This document shows, one piece after another, positions 46,192 through 55,700 of a DNA stretch of 64,000 bases. This DNA is from VAZQ01 sp963816745 (GTDB lineage: Bacteria > Pseudomonadota > Alphaproteobacteria > Rhizobiales > Xanthobacteraceae): assembly GCA_963816745.1 (NCBI GenBank), contig CAWFLQ010000006.1, forward strand, positions 806,001 to 870,000. The letters run 5' to 3'. The first letter of the stretch is position 1. Each line of letters starts with the position of its first letter. A model generated the notes under the pieces. That model did not search any database, had not been told where the DNA came from, and saw only the letters and a list, made by a program, of their open reading frames with translations. Position numbers and translations under genes: made by a program.

Positions 46192-47624
46192 TGCGACGTC
46201 TGCGCCGGACCAAGATCGTCGCCACCCTCGGCCCTGCCTCCTCGGACCGAAGCATGATCGCGCGGCTGTTCGAGGCCGGCGCCGACGTCTTCCGCATCAA
46301 TATGAGTCACACCAGCCACGAGCGCATGCGCGAGCTGGTCGCGACGATTCGCGCGATCGAAGCCGAGTATGGCCGGCCGATCGGCATTCTGGTCGATCTG
46401 CAGGGCCCGAAGCTGCGGGTCGGCAGCTTCGCGTCCAGTCCGGCCACGCTGGTGAAGGGCGACAGCTTCGCGCTCGATGCCGATCCCACGCCCGGCGACG
46501 TCCGCCGCGTGCACCTGCCGCACCCCGAGATCTTCGCCGCCATCCAGCCCGGCCACACGCTTCTGCTCGACGACGGCAAGGTGCGCCTCGTCGCCACCGA
46601 GGTCAGCGACCAGCGCATCCTCACCCGCGTCGAGGTCGGGGGCAAATTGTCGGACCGCAAGGGCGTGAGCCTGCCCGACACCACGGTGCCGATCTCGGCG
46701 CTGGCCGAGAAGGACCGCTCCGATCTCGAGGCCGCGCTCGACGCGGGCATCGACTGGGTCGCGCTCTCCTTCATCCAGCGGCCGGAGGACATCGCCGAAG
46801 CGAAGAAGATCACGCGCGGCCGCGCCGTCGTCATGGCCAAGATCGAGAAGCCGCAGGCCGTGCATCGGCTCGACGAGATCCTCGATCTCGCCGATGCGCT
46901 GATGGTGGCGCGCGGCGACCTCGGCGTCGAGATGCCGCTGGAAAAGGTGCCGGGCGTGCAGAAGCAGATGACGCGCGCGGGACGGCGCGCCGGCAAGCCG
47001 ATCGTGGTCGCGACCCAGATGCTCGAATCCATGATCACGAGCCCGGTCCCGACCCGCGCCGAAGTGTCCGACGTGTCGACTGCCATCTTCGAAGGCGCCG
47101 ACGCGATCATGCTGTCGGCCGAATCCGCGGCCGGGCAGTACCCGGTCGAAGCGGTCGCCACGATGAATCGCATCGCGGAGGAGGTCGAGCGCGATCCGCT
47201 CTATCGCACCATCATCCACGCCCAGCGCACCGACCCCGAAGCCACCGGCGCCGATGCCATTGCCGCCGCGGCACGCGGGATCGCCGAGACGCTCGAGCTC
47301 TCCGCCATCGTCTGCTGGACCAGCTCCGGCTCGACCGGTCTGCGGGTGGCGCGCGAGCGCCCGGGGTCGCCGATCGTGGCGATCTCACCCAAGCTCTCGA
47401 CCGGCCGTCGCCTCTCGCTGGTGTGGGGCGTGCACTGCATCGTGGCGGAGGACGCGCACGATCTCGACGACATGGTGGAGCGCGCCTGCCGGCTCGCCTT
47501 CAAGGACGGCTTCGCCCGCGCCGGTCAGCGCGTCATCATCGTCGCCGGCGTGCCGCTCGGCACGCCGGGCGCGACCAACATGCTGCGGATTGCGTTCGTT
47601 GGCGCGGAAGCGGCGCGGGAGTAA
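46191..47624 (+). CDS. pyk: Pyruvate kinase
   Basis: This 477-aa glycolytic enzyme would convert phosphoenolpyruvate and ADP to pyruvate and ATP. Motifs: RTKIVATLGPASSD, then DVFRINMSHTSHERM, ILVDLQGPKLRVG, the active-site MAKIEKPQAVHRLDEILDLA, MVARGDLGVEMPLEKVPGVQ and VATQMLESMITSPVPTRAEV. A C-terminal allosteric-type domain follows (SAIVCWTSSGSTGLRVARER). The ATG overlaps the DUF1036 stop, so translation is likely coupled. The frame is intact although its neighbours are broken. Confidence 0.96.
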   Translation: MRRLRRTKIVATLGPASSDRSMIARLFEAGADVFRINMSHTSHERMRELVATIRAIEAEYGRPIGILVDLQGPKLRVGSFASSPATLVKGDSFALDADPTPGDVRRVHLPHPEIFAAIQPGHTLLLDDGKVRLVATEVSDQRILTRVEVGGKLSDRKGVSLPDTTVPISALAEKDRSDLEAALDAGIDWVALSFIQRPEDIAEAKKITRGRAVVMAKIEKPQAVHRLDEILDLADALMVARGDLGVEMPLEKVPGVQKQMTRAGRRAGKPIVVATQMLESMITSPVPTRAEVSDVSTAIFEGADAIMLSAESAAGQYPVEAVATMNRIAEEVERDPLYRTIIHAQRTDPEATGADAIAAAARGIAETLELSAIVCWTSSGSTGLRVARERPGSPIVAISPKLSTGRRLSLVWGVHCIVAEDAHDLDDMVERACRLAFKDGFARAGQRVIIVAGVPLGTPGATNMLRIAFVGAEAARE

Positions 47625-47645
47625 TCGAGCGAATCGCGACGGCGA

Positions 47646-48271
47646 TTAGATCTCCCGACCGTCGACCTTGTCGGCGAGCCCCTTGACCAGGTCGGGAATG
47701 CGCTCCAGCCGCGGATGCAAGGCGAGCGCGCGGCGGAAGACCTCGAGCGCGCGCTTGTCGTCACCGAGCTCCTGCAGAATGATTCCGAGGCCGGAGAGCG
47801 CGCCGAAATGGCGCGGCTCGCGCGCCAGCACCTGATGGATGTCGGCGATCGCGCGGCCGAAATCCTTCTTGGTGAAATGGACGGTCGCGCGGCGGTTCCA
47901 GGCCTCGACGAAATCCGGCTTGATGTCGATGACGGCGTTGAGCAGCTTGATCGCGAGATCGAAGTCCTTGGCGTCGGCCGCGGTCTTGACCCGGCCCATC
48001 AACAGATTGGCCGTATCGCTCGGCGGAGGCGAGCCAGATCGCCCAGATGCGGTTCTCGACGTATTTCGCACTTTCGTCGTCCGGCGCGACCTTGAGCGCC
48101 TCGAACAGGCGGTCGAGATTCTGGCGTTTTGTCGCCGCGCTGGACCTTCGGCAGCGTGGCGGGCGGCTCGATCGGCTTCGGCGGCTCGGGATTGACGTCC
48201 TGCGCGAGCACGGGCTGGCCCAAGGCCGCCGCGGCGGCCAGCATCAGCATCGCAAGGAATCGCTGGTTCAT
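47646..48271 (-). pseudogene. Secreted TPR-repeat protein, two frameshifts
   Basis: When repaired this is a protein of about 208 aa with a signal peptide (FLAMLMLAAAAALGQPVLAQ), a Pro-rich linker and about three TPR motifs: FDLAIKLLNAVIDIKPDFVE, WNRRATVHFTKKDFGRAIAD and ALSGLGIILQELGDDKRALE. The two ends are in different frames; extra bases near 48123 and 48020 account for it and give QNLDRLFEALKVAPDDESAK between them. Such proteins act as periplasmic scaffolds; the partner is unknown. Confidence 0.75.
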
Positions 48272-48350
48272 GTGGGAGATCCTAACCCCCCACCGCGGCG
48301 CAATAAAGACGAGATTTTGCCGGCCAGCCGTGCGCCAGCCCCCCGGTCGC

Positions 48351-48476
48351 TCAGCCTTGGCGGGCCTTGAAGCGGCGCTGGACCTTGTTGATCACATAGA
48401 CCCGGCCCTTGCGACGGACCAACCGGTTGTTGCGGTGGCGGCCGCGAAGCGATTTCAATGAGTTGCGGACTTTCAT
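48351..48476 (-). CDS. rpmJ: 50S ribosomal protein L36
   Basis: This 41-aa protein, MKVRNSLKSLRGRHRNNRLV, then RRKGRVYVINKVQRRFKARQ and G, is the longer alphaproteobacterial L36 type that lacks the zinc-binding Cys/His residues. It is too short for most gene lists. It stands alone, with a 158-bp gap upstream that holds no other gene. Confidence 0.93.
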   Translation of the reverse strand: MKVRNSLKSLRGRHRNNRLVRRKGRVYVINKVQRRFKARQG

Positions 48477-48634
48477 GGTTCTGGCTCTGTTGCGCGCGGC
48501 CGCGCGGTTCGGTGATCGGTGTGAAAAGTTGCGCGGAAACTAGGGATGCGGGGCGCTTCCGTCAACACGCATGGGCGGAACGTTTTTCGACCCCGGTTCC
48601 TGGGGTTAAATGATTGATTGAGCGTTAATTTTCC

Positions 48635-49618
48635 TCATGCCGTGCCGTTGGCGGCAAGCGGGAGCTTCAGCAGCCTGGCCGCATTTCCGGCCAAGATCGC
48701 CTGGCGCTCCCCCTCCGGGATGTCGAGGTCCTTGATCAGCTTGATGGCGCGGGGCTTGAGCGAGGTCAGCGGCGGGGCGTCGCTGCCGTAGAGGACGCGG
48801 TCCGCGCCCATCCAGTCCAGCACCATCTTCATGGCCGGTGGATTGTAGGTGACGGTGTCGACGTACATCTTCTTGAGGTAGTGGCTCGGCGCGTGCCTGA
48901 TCTTCATCGGCGCGTAGGAGCCCAGGAAGAACGCCTCGTCCTGGAGCTCATACGCATAGTCCATCCGGCTGATGGTCTCGCAGATGCCGCCGCCGCCGTG
49001 GGACGCCACGATCTTCACGCGCGGGAAATCCTCAAGGACTCCGCGCACGATCAACCGGCCCAGCGCCAGGCAGAGATCGAACGGCCGGCCGATGCTCGAG
49101 GCCAGGCGATAGTCGCGCATCCGCTCCTCGCCGAAGCCGATATGCGGCGGATGAATCATGACCGGCACGTCGAGGTCCTGGACCAGCTCCCAAAACGGCC
49201 GCGCCTCGTCGTCGTCGGGGTAGTGACCCTTGTGGCTGGAATTGATGAAGATGCCCTTCAAGCCGAGCTCACGAATCGCCCGCTCCGCCTCCTTGACGAA
49301 GGCCGGCCCGCCGCAGGGCAGGATGGTGGCGAAGGAATAGAGCACGCCCTTGTGCTTGTCTTGAACCTCGGCCGCGTAGTCCGTCCACTTCTGCACCGCC
49401 GGCAGCTCCTCGCGCGGAGCCTTGCCGCGCAGGTAGTGCGCCGCGTTGGTGACCACGCTGATGTCGATGCCGTTGCGGTAGTGGGCGTCAAGAAAATTTT
49501 CCAGCACCATCGGGCAGCCACGCTCACCCCATTTCGGCCCGCTCTTGCCGTCGAGGGTGCCGAGATCGTTGGCCGCCTCCTCGGGCGTGTAGATGTGCGA
49601 GTGCCAATCGATGATCAC
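48635..49618 (-). CDS. Amidohydrolase 2 family protein (ACMSD-like)
   Basis: The 327-aa product is a TIM-barrel metal hydrolase or decarboxylase. Metal ligands are visible: HxH in IIDWHSHIYTPEE at the N-terminus, His in VPVMIHPPHIGFG, His in IVASHGGGGICE, and Asp in VLYGSDAPP. The family includes gamma-resorcylate and aminocarboxymuconate semialdehyde decarboxylases, so a ring-cleavage or aromatic-acid substrate is plausible but not shown. The next gene, an alpha/beta hydrolase, is 21 bp upstream on the same strand. Confidence 0.88.
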   Translation of the reverse strand: MIIDWHSHIYTPEEAANDLGTLDGKSGPKWGERGCPMVLENFLDAHYRNGIDISVVTNAAHYLRGKAPREELPAVQKWTDYAAEVQDKHKGVLYSFATILPCGGPAFVKEAERAIRELGLKGIFINSSHKGHYPDDDEARPFWELVQDLDVPVMIHPPHIGFGEERMRDYRLASSIGRPFDLCLALGRLIVRGVLEDFPRVKIVASHGGGGICETISRMDYAYELQDEAFFLGSYAPMKIRHAPSHYLKKMYVDTVTYNPPAMKMVLDWMGADRVLYGSDAPPLTSLKPRAIKLIKDLDIPEGERQAILAGNAARLLKLPLAANGTA

Positions 49619-49639
49619 GCGTCTCTCCCGTTTCGAGCG

Positions 49640-50518
49640 CTACTGCTTGAATGTCGCCAGGAACTTGCCGACCGGCGGCTGCCACAGGGCGCGGGCGTCG
49701 GAAGCGCCAAAGACGCGATGCCCATCGCTGCCGAAGGCCGGAAGCGCGACATATTCCGCCTTGGCGCCGGCCTCCGCATAAGCGTCGAACATCTTGCGGC
49801 TGAGATCGGGCCCGAAGAAAGCGTCGTTCTCCGCATAGAGCCACAGGCTCGGAATGCGCGCGGTGGTGCCATAACGAGCCGCCGCCTCGATCAGTCGTGC
49901 TGGAGTGCAGTTGCCGACCTTGGGCTGTCCGCCGCCGCGCCCGCCGGCGAAGCTGACGACCGCGAACACGCCGGGGGGATTTCGGCTCGCTGCCGCGATC
50001 GATCCCCAGCCGCCCGCCGACCAGCCGATCAGAAGAATCCGGTCACGCACCGTCTCGGAGCGGGCGCGGAAGAAGCCGATAGCCGCCTCGATGTCCTCCG
50101 CCGTCGTCAAGCCGGCGCGGTAATAGTCGGGGTTGTTGCACGCGCCGTACTGCTCGAGCCACGGCCCGCCGGTCTCGCCGTAACCGCGACGCAGCGGCAG
50201 CGCAACCGCGTATCCGCGCTGGAGCAGCCAGCTCGACGCGGTGGCAAAGGTCGGGATCTCCATGTCCGGGCGCTGCGATGCGCTGGCGGGCGAGCCGTGG
50301 CTGACGATCGCGAGCGGAAACGGCCCTGGGCCGGGAGGCCGGAGCACGCGCGTGCGCAGCGTGGCACCGGCCGCGGCCGGGACACCGACGATCTCCTGGA
50401 CGGTTCCTGGGGCGGCCGGCGCTGCTCCCGCCAAATTCGGAACGGTCGGGAGCAGCAACGCAACGGCGAGGACGACAATTCGCCAGCGCCGCGTTTTTCC
50501 CTCTCGAATGCCCTGCAT
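49640..50518 (-). CDS. Secreted alpha/beta hydrolase (dienelactone hydrolase-like)
   Basis: The 292-aa product has a signal peptide (VVLAVALLLPTVPNLAGA). The hydrolase core shows an oxyanion strand FPLAIVSHGSPASASQ, the nucleophile LLIGWSAGGWGS, the acid in LWLYAENDAFFGPDL and His in GSDGHRVFG. The substrate is unknown. It lies between the amidohydrolase and phoA genes, all on the minus strand. The 58-bp gap to the phoA stop allows an operon started from the phoA promoter, but that is inference. Confidence 0.82.
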   Translation of the reverse strand: MQGIREGKTRRWRIVVLAVALLLPTVPNLAGAAPAAPGTVQEIVGVPAAAGATLRTRVLRPPGPGPFPLAIVSHGSPASASQRPDMEIPTFATASSWLLQRGYAVALPLRRGYGETGGPWLEQYGACNNPDYYRAGLTTAEDIEAAIGFFRARSETVRDRILLIGWSAGGWGSIAAASRNPPGVFAVVSFAGGRGGGQPKVGNCTPARLIEAAARYGTTARIPSLWLYAENDAFFGPDLSRKMFDAYAEAGAKAEYVALPAFGSDGHRVFGASDARALWQPPVGKFLATFKQ

Positions 50519-50576
50519 CCCGACGGCTTACCGGCCTGCCGGCATCGAGGCAAGCGTCGTCGGGATTGGGCTCAGC

Positions 50577-52376
50577 TCACGGACGCGGAGCAAGCTCCGT
50601 CCGCTTGGCATCGGCACCATTCGCCGCGCCGAGCCCGAGCGCATCGACCATGACGCGGAAGACCTCGGTATTGTCCATCTGGCCGCGCACGCGCTCGCTG
50701 CCCGGCCCGGTGGCGGTCAACACCACGTCCTCGCCGGAATGCACGCTGGCATTCGCCATCGCCGGCAGGTTGCCGAAGCGGAGCACCGCGCCGGGAACGT
50801 TCTTGTAGCGCTCGTTCGCTACGAAGGTGCTGGGCTCCTTGCCGGCGACCGTCGGGTCATTGGGCTCGTCGAGCTTCGGCCGGTAGGTCTCGTAATGGTC
50901 GGGCAGGCTCGCCGAGAACATGGCGAGGCGGCGACTGACGTCGACGCGCGCGGGATATCCGCTGGCATCGGGAGCCGGATAGTTGGGAAATCCCGCGGTG
51001 CCGTAGGTACGGATGCGCTCGCGCATCGGCACATTGGGGACCGATGCCATGTCGTCGTCGATGGTGCCGATCACGGCGACGGGATGCGTGTGATCGGCCA
51101 CGACCAGAATGAGCGTGTCGTCGCCGCGCGCGCTCGCCCAGTCGCGGGCGACCTTGACTGCGTTGTCGAGCATGATCGTGTCGTAGACCGCGCGCTCCAT
51201 GTCGAGGAGGTGGGTGTATTTGTCGATCATGCCGGACTCGACCATTAGGAAGAAACCGGCTTCGTTCCGTCCGAGCACCTTCAGCGCGGCGCTCACCTGC
51301 TCGGTCAAATCCGGCTGCTCCGGGAATTTCTTCACAGTTCCGCCCTTGAGGAACTTGCGATCGAGCGCGCCGTCCATGTTGCCGAGGGCGAACAGCCCCA
51401 GCAGCTTGCTCGTGCCGGGATTGTCGGCGGCCGACGTCATCTCGGTCCCGGTGAGGGCGAGCGGATAACCGGCGGCGCGAAACTGCGCGATGAAGTCGCG
51501 CTCGTCCTTGCGCTTGCTGCCCTCCGCCGACTTCGGCAGGAAATTGGCCTTGCCGCCGCCCATGATCACGTCGGGCTTGGCCGCGAAGAATTGCTCCACG
51601 ATACGATCGTATTCGGCGCGGCGGCGCGTATGGGCGACCATCGCCGCCGGGGTGGCGTCCTCGATCTCGGTGTTGGTGACGATCCCGACCGCCATTCCGT
51701 GCCGGCGCTTGACCAGGCTGCTGATGGTCTCGACCTTGGGATCGTCGAGCGGATCGGCGGTGCGGTCGGCATAGACCCCCATGGCATTGGCTGCCGACTT
51801 GTGGCCGGTGGCGTAGGCGCTCGCCGAATTGGCCGAATCGGTAATGATCGAATCGCTGCCGGCCGTCGACACCAACGCCATCTGCGGCATGTCGTCGATG
51901 GTGAGCTTGCCGCCCGCCTTGCCCTCGGTCATGCCCTTCGCGAGCATGCGCGCCGCGACCCGGTGCGCGAGCGACATGCCGTCGCCGATGAAGAGGATGA
52001 CATTCTTGGCCTTCCGCGTGCCCGTATCGTAGACGTTCCAAGACAATTCGCGGGTCTGGGCGCCGTCGGTCACCCGGACCTTGTAGATGCCGGGCTGCGT
52101 GAGCGAGACATCGCGCAGGATGAGCGCCGACTGGTCCTTGCCGTCCTCGCGCGCGACGAAGGCGGCGCCCTTGCCGAAAACCTGGGCGTGATCCTTGTCG
52201 TTCACCGTCACCGCGACTTTCGCCGGATCGGCGAGGCCGGCAAACTCGACCTTCAGGTCGAACCGCGAGCCGACCAGAATATCGGCGCGATCGATCGGGT
52301 AGACCGTCTGCGCGGAGGCGGTCGACACCACCGCTGAAAATGCCAAGCCGGCCACCGCAGCCAGAAATCTGCGCAT
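50577..52376 (-). CDS. phoA: Alkaline phosphatase, PhoA family
   Basis: The 599-aa product has a signal peptide (FLAAVAGLAFSAVVSTASAQ), an extra N-terminal beta-rich domain of about 110 residues, then the PhoA core. Core motifs: metal-binding NVILFIGDGMSLAHRV, nucleophile Ser in TDSANSASAYATG, GGGKANFLPKSAE, VESGMIDKYTHLLDMERAVY and VVADHTHP. It would release phosphate from organic esters in the periplasm. The core Asp/His/Ser set is present. The ATG at 52376 starts the signal peptide. A three-unit Pho box lies 46-75 bp upstream, so PhoB control under phosphate limitation is likely. Confidence 0.9.
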   Translation of the reverse strand: MRRFLAAVAGLAFSAVVSTASAQTVYPIDRADILVGSRFDLKVEFAGLADPAKVAVTVNDKDHAQVFGKGAAFVAREDGKDQSALILRDVSLTQPGIYKVRVTDGAQTRELSWNVYDTGTRKAKNVILFIGDGMSLAHRVAARMLAKGMTEGKAGGKLTIDDMPQMALVSTAGSDSIITDSANSASAYATGHKSAANAMGVYADRTADPLDDPKVETISSLVKRRHGMAVGIVTNTEIEDATPAAMVAHTRRRAEYDRIVEQFFAAKPDVIMGGGKANFLPKSAEGSKRKDERDFIAQFRAAGYPLALTGTEMTSAADNPGTSKLLGLFALGNMDGALDRKFLKGGTVKKFPEQPDLTEQVSAALKVLGRNEAGFFLMVESGMIDKYTHLLDMERAVYDTIMLDNAVKVARDWASARGDDTLILVVADHTHPVAVIGTIDDDMASVPNVPMRERIRTYGTAGFPNYPAPDASGYPARVDVSRRLAMFSASLPDHYETYRPKLDEPNDPTVAGKEPSTFVANERYKNVPGAVLRFGNLPAMANASVHSGEDVVLTATGPGSERVRGQMDNTEVFRVMVDALGLGAANGADAKRTELAPRP

Positions 52377-52421
52377 GTCATGATCCTCCAAATATCTCGG
52401 ACGATCAGACCTAGTCAGCGT

Positions 52422-52451
52422 CTGTGACACGTGCGTTTCATTTCGATGACA
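52422..52451 (-). promoter_or_regulatory. Pho box of phoA
   Basis: On the minus strand three units spaced exactly 11 bp read TGTCATC, TGAAACG and TGTCACA. PhoB binds such 11-bp direct repeats of CTGTCAT-like units. The centre unit is weak. Position (46-75 bp upstream of the phoA ATG) fits an activator site. Confidence 0.7.
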
Positions 52452-52677
52452 ACCGCGCGGCGGTCCATCGTCGTCAGTTGCGGACCGACGGCGCGCCCCA
52501 CGAGCACCTCTGCAGCGCGCGGCTCCAACGTTTTCGGATGATCAAAACCTGATCCGCGTCATGACGGGTGAGGTGACAGCAGCCCCCCGCCCCTCCAACC
52601 AACAAATACCGTCGGCAGGTTGTGAAATAAATCAGTTTCTCGTCACAATCCTACCGCAGGATGATTGGCTATAGGTG

Positions 52678-52696
52678 CCGTCACACCTTGTGACGG
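52678..52696. promoter_or_regulatory. Perfect inverted repeat upstream of the peptide synthetase gene
   Basis: CCGTCACA-CCT-TGTGACGG has 8-bp perfect arms 68 bp before the likely ATG at 52764. A second CGTCACA stands at 52641. An operator for an unknown regulator is plausible. The remainder of the 52452-52763 gap is AT-richer near 52605-52675, as expected for a promoter, with nothing else to name. Confidence 0.45.
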
Positions 52697-52763
52697 ACAA
52701 GCTCCCCGTCCATCGTCCGCGCGGCAGTTGCCGGTGCGGCGCCCGCCTCCCCGGTCATTTTCC

Positions 52764-55700
52764 ATGAACGAAGTCACCCCCGAGAGTCAGAAGACTCGCG
52801 GCAATCCGCGTGCGCCGGAGAATTCTCTGCCCGGGGCCTTCGAGCAGGCGGCGGACATGCATCGTCTGCGCACCGCGATAGGGTCCGGGGTGTGGCAGCC
52901 GACTTATCGTGAGCTCAACGAGGCGGCCAATCGCTTGGCGCACGCGCTGCTTCATCGCGGCGGCGCGGCGGGCGACCGCGTCGCCATCCTGATGCAGCAC
53001 GACGCACCGATGATCGCCGCCGTCCTCGGCGCGCTCAAGGCCGGCCGGACCGTCGTCGTGTTCAACCCGACCGATCCTGCCGCCAGGCTGAGCGAGCTGA
53101 TGCATGACGCGCAGCCCGGCCTGATCGTGTCGGACGGAGAAAATCGGCGCTTGGCGACCGCGATCAGCGGCGAAGGCTGCGCCGTCGAGTCCTATGAGAG
53201 CATCTCGACGTCAGGCCCCGCTTGCAATCCCGGCATTCGCGTCTCGCCCGATGACGCCGCGTTTCTCTGCTACACCTCCGGCTCCACGGCCCGTCCCAAG
53301 GCGGTGATGCGCACGCACCGCCAGGAAGTCCGGAATGCTCGGGTGCACGCCGGTTCATGGGAATTGGTCGCGCACGACCGGGTCGCACTGCTGGCGTCGC
53401 TGACCGGGGGACTGGGCAGCAGCATTTCGTGGTGCGCACTGTTGCATGGGGCGACCCTCTACCCGTTTGCAACAATGGACAGAGGTTTCGTCGGTCTCGC
53501 CGACGCTTTGACCGATCACGGGATCACGATCTTGCCATCAACCACGTCGTTCTTTCGCGCCTTCGCGAAATCACTCGACGACGGAATGAGCTTTCCGCAA
53601 ATTCGAGTGGTAAGGGTGGGATCGGAGTCGGCCACGTCCGAGGATTTCAGCGCGTTTCAAGCGCACTTTCCGGAAGCATCGCAGTTCGTTCTGACCTTCG
53701 GCTCATCGGAAACGGGCAACATCGCTCAGCTAAACTTGCGTCGCGGCGACAAGGTCGCCGAGGGCCGTTTGCCGATCGGCCGCCCAGCCGATGAAATCGA
53801 AGTCGAATTGCTGGACGAGCGAGGAGCCAAGGTGGCGCCTGGTGAAACCGGCGAGATCGTCGTGCGCGGCCAGGCGCTTTGCGCGGGCTACTGGCGCAAC
53901 CCGGCAGCGACGGCAGCGCAATTCTCCAAAGCCCCGGCCGGAAGCGACGTTCGTGTCTTCTATTCCGGCGATCTCGCCCGTGTGAACCCGGACGGGCTGT
54001 TGGAGTTCGTAGGAAGGAAGGACACGAGGGTCAAGATTCGAGGATATCGCGTCGATCTGCGGGAGGTGGAGCATGCCGTGATGCGACTGCCCGCTGTGGA
54101 GCGGGTGTTTCTGGACGCGGTCGAGGACTTGAACGACGGGTTACAACTCGTCGCATATGTCGTACCCCGCCAACCGTCATCAGCCGGGATCCTGCGTCGC
54201 GCGCTGCGCGCCGTCCTGCCGCGGCACATGGTTCCGACCGCGTTCGTGTTCCTGGATGGATTTCCGCTCACGGCGCACGGCAAGGTCGATCGGGACAAGC
54301 TTCGGCAGGTTCGTTCGCTTGGGCCCGTTCGGCAGTCTCCGGCGCAGCCGGCGACCGACACGGAGCTGCTGCTCGCCCGCATCTGGTCGGATGTCTTCGA
54401 TCTCGCTGAAGTCTACCGGCACGATGATTTCTTCGACCTGGGCGGAGACTCGCTGGCGGCGGCAACGGTAGCGGTGCAAGTCCATTCAGCGCTCGGAGTA
54501 ACGCTCAATCTCGGCGCCTTTCACGATCATCCCACGCTCGCCGAGCTGGCCGCGACTGTCGAGGGAATGCGCGGCGTGAAAATCACGGATGACGCGCCGC
54601 AGCTCGCTCGAGCTCCGCACGGGGATGGCCTGCCGCTGTCGTTCGTTCAGGAGCGGGTATGGAACGACTCGCAATCGGCCCGGGCCGCGCCTGGCTATAC
54701 CTCGATCCGCAGCTATCACGTTGTCGGACCGCTGGACCACGGCGTGCTGCGCGCGTGCATGAACCATATGGCAGCGCGCCACGAGACGCTGCGGTCCACG
54801 TTTCCCGCGATCGACGGACGGCCGATTCAAATCGTTCATCCTCCGGCGCCGGTCCCCTTGCCGTTCCTTGACCTGGCCGGCACGCCCGAACCGGAACGGC
54901 AGGCAAAGCTGCACATGGAAAAGGAGGCGGCTCGCGGCTTCGATCTCGCCGAGGGACCATTGCTACGCTTCTCGCTGATCCGATTGCGCGAGAACGAGCA
55001 CTGGCTGCTGCGTGCCTCCCATCACATCGTGTACGACGCCTGGTCGTCGGAGATCTATTTTCGCCAGCTTGGTCACCTCTACGAGGCCAAGCGCAGTGGG
55101 AGCGATCTTCCACTGCCGGAAACCGCGTCGTTGCAATACGGGGACTACGCGGTCTGGGAGCGCAAGACGCTTCGTCGCGACGGCGCGGCCTATGGCGATG
55201 CGATTTCCTGGTGGGCCGACGTGCTTGCCGGAGCGCCGCGCGTGCTCGAGCTTCCCTTCAGGCGCGCCCAGCCCGTGACGGATGCCGATCCGGCCGATGG
55301 GGAAATCACCTGGGGAATCGATGGCGAAACGTCGCTGCGGTTGGCCGAATTGGCCAGGGCGGAACGCACGACCTACTACGTCGTCCGGCTGGCGACCTTC
55401 GTCATGCTGCTGGCCGCCGAAACCGGGCAGACCGATATCGTGCTGGGCACTTACGTCAGCAATCGCAATCGCCCCGAGCTGCACGACATGCTTGGATTTT
55501 TTTCCAACCTGGCGACGCTCAGGTTCGCCTGCGAGCGCAGCATGAAATTTCGCGACTGGCTATCGGTCGTGCGGACAAGAGTGGTCGAGACGGAAGCGCA
55601 CTGCCAGATTCCGTATGAGGAATTGCGCCGCGAGCTGCTGCAACGGGGCGTGGTCCCGCCTGACATTCAGGTGATAGTAAACGTGGCCAGGCACAACGTG

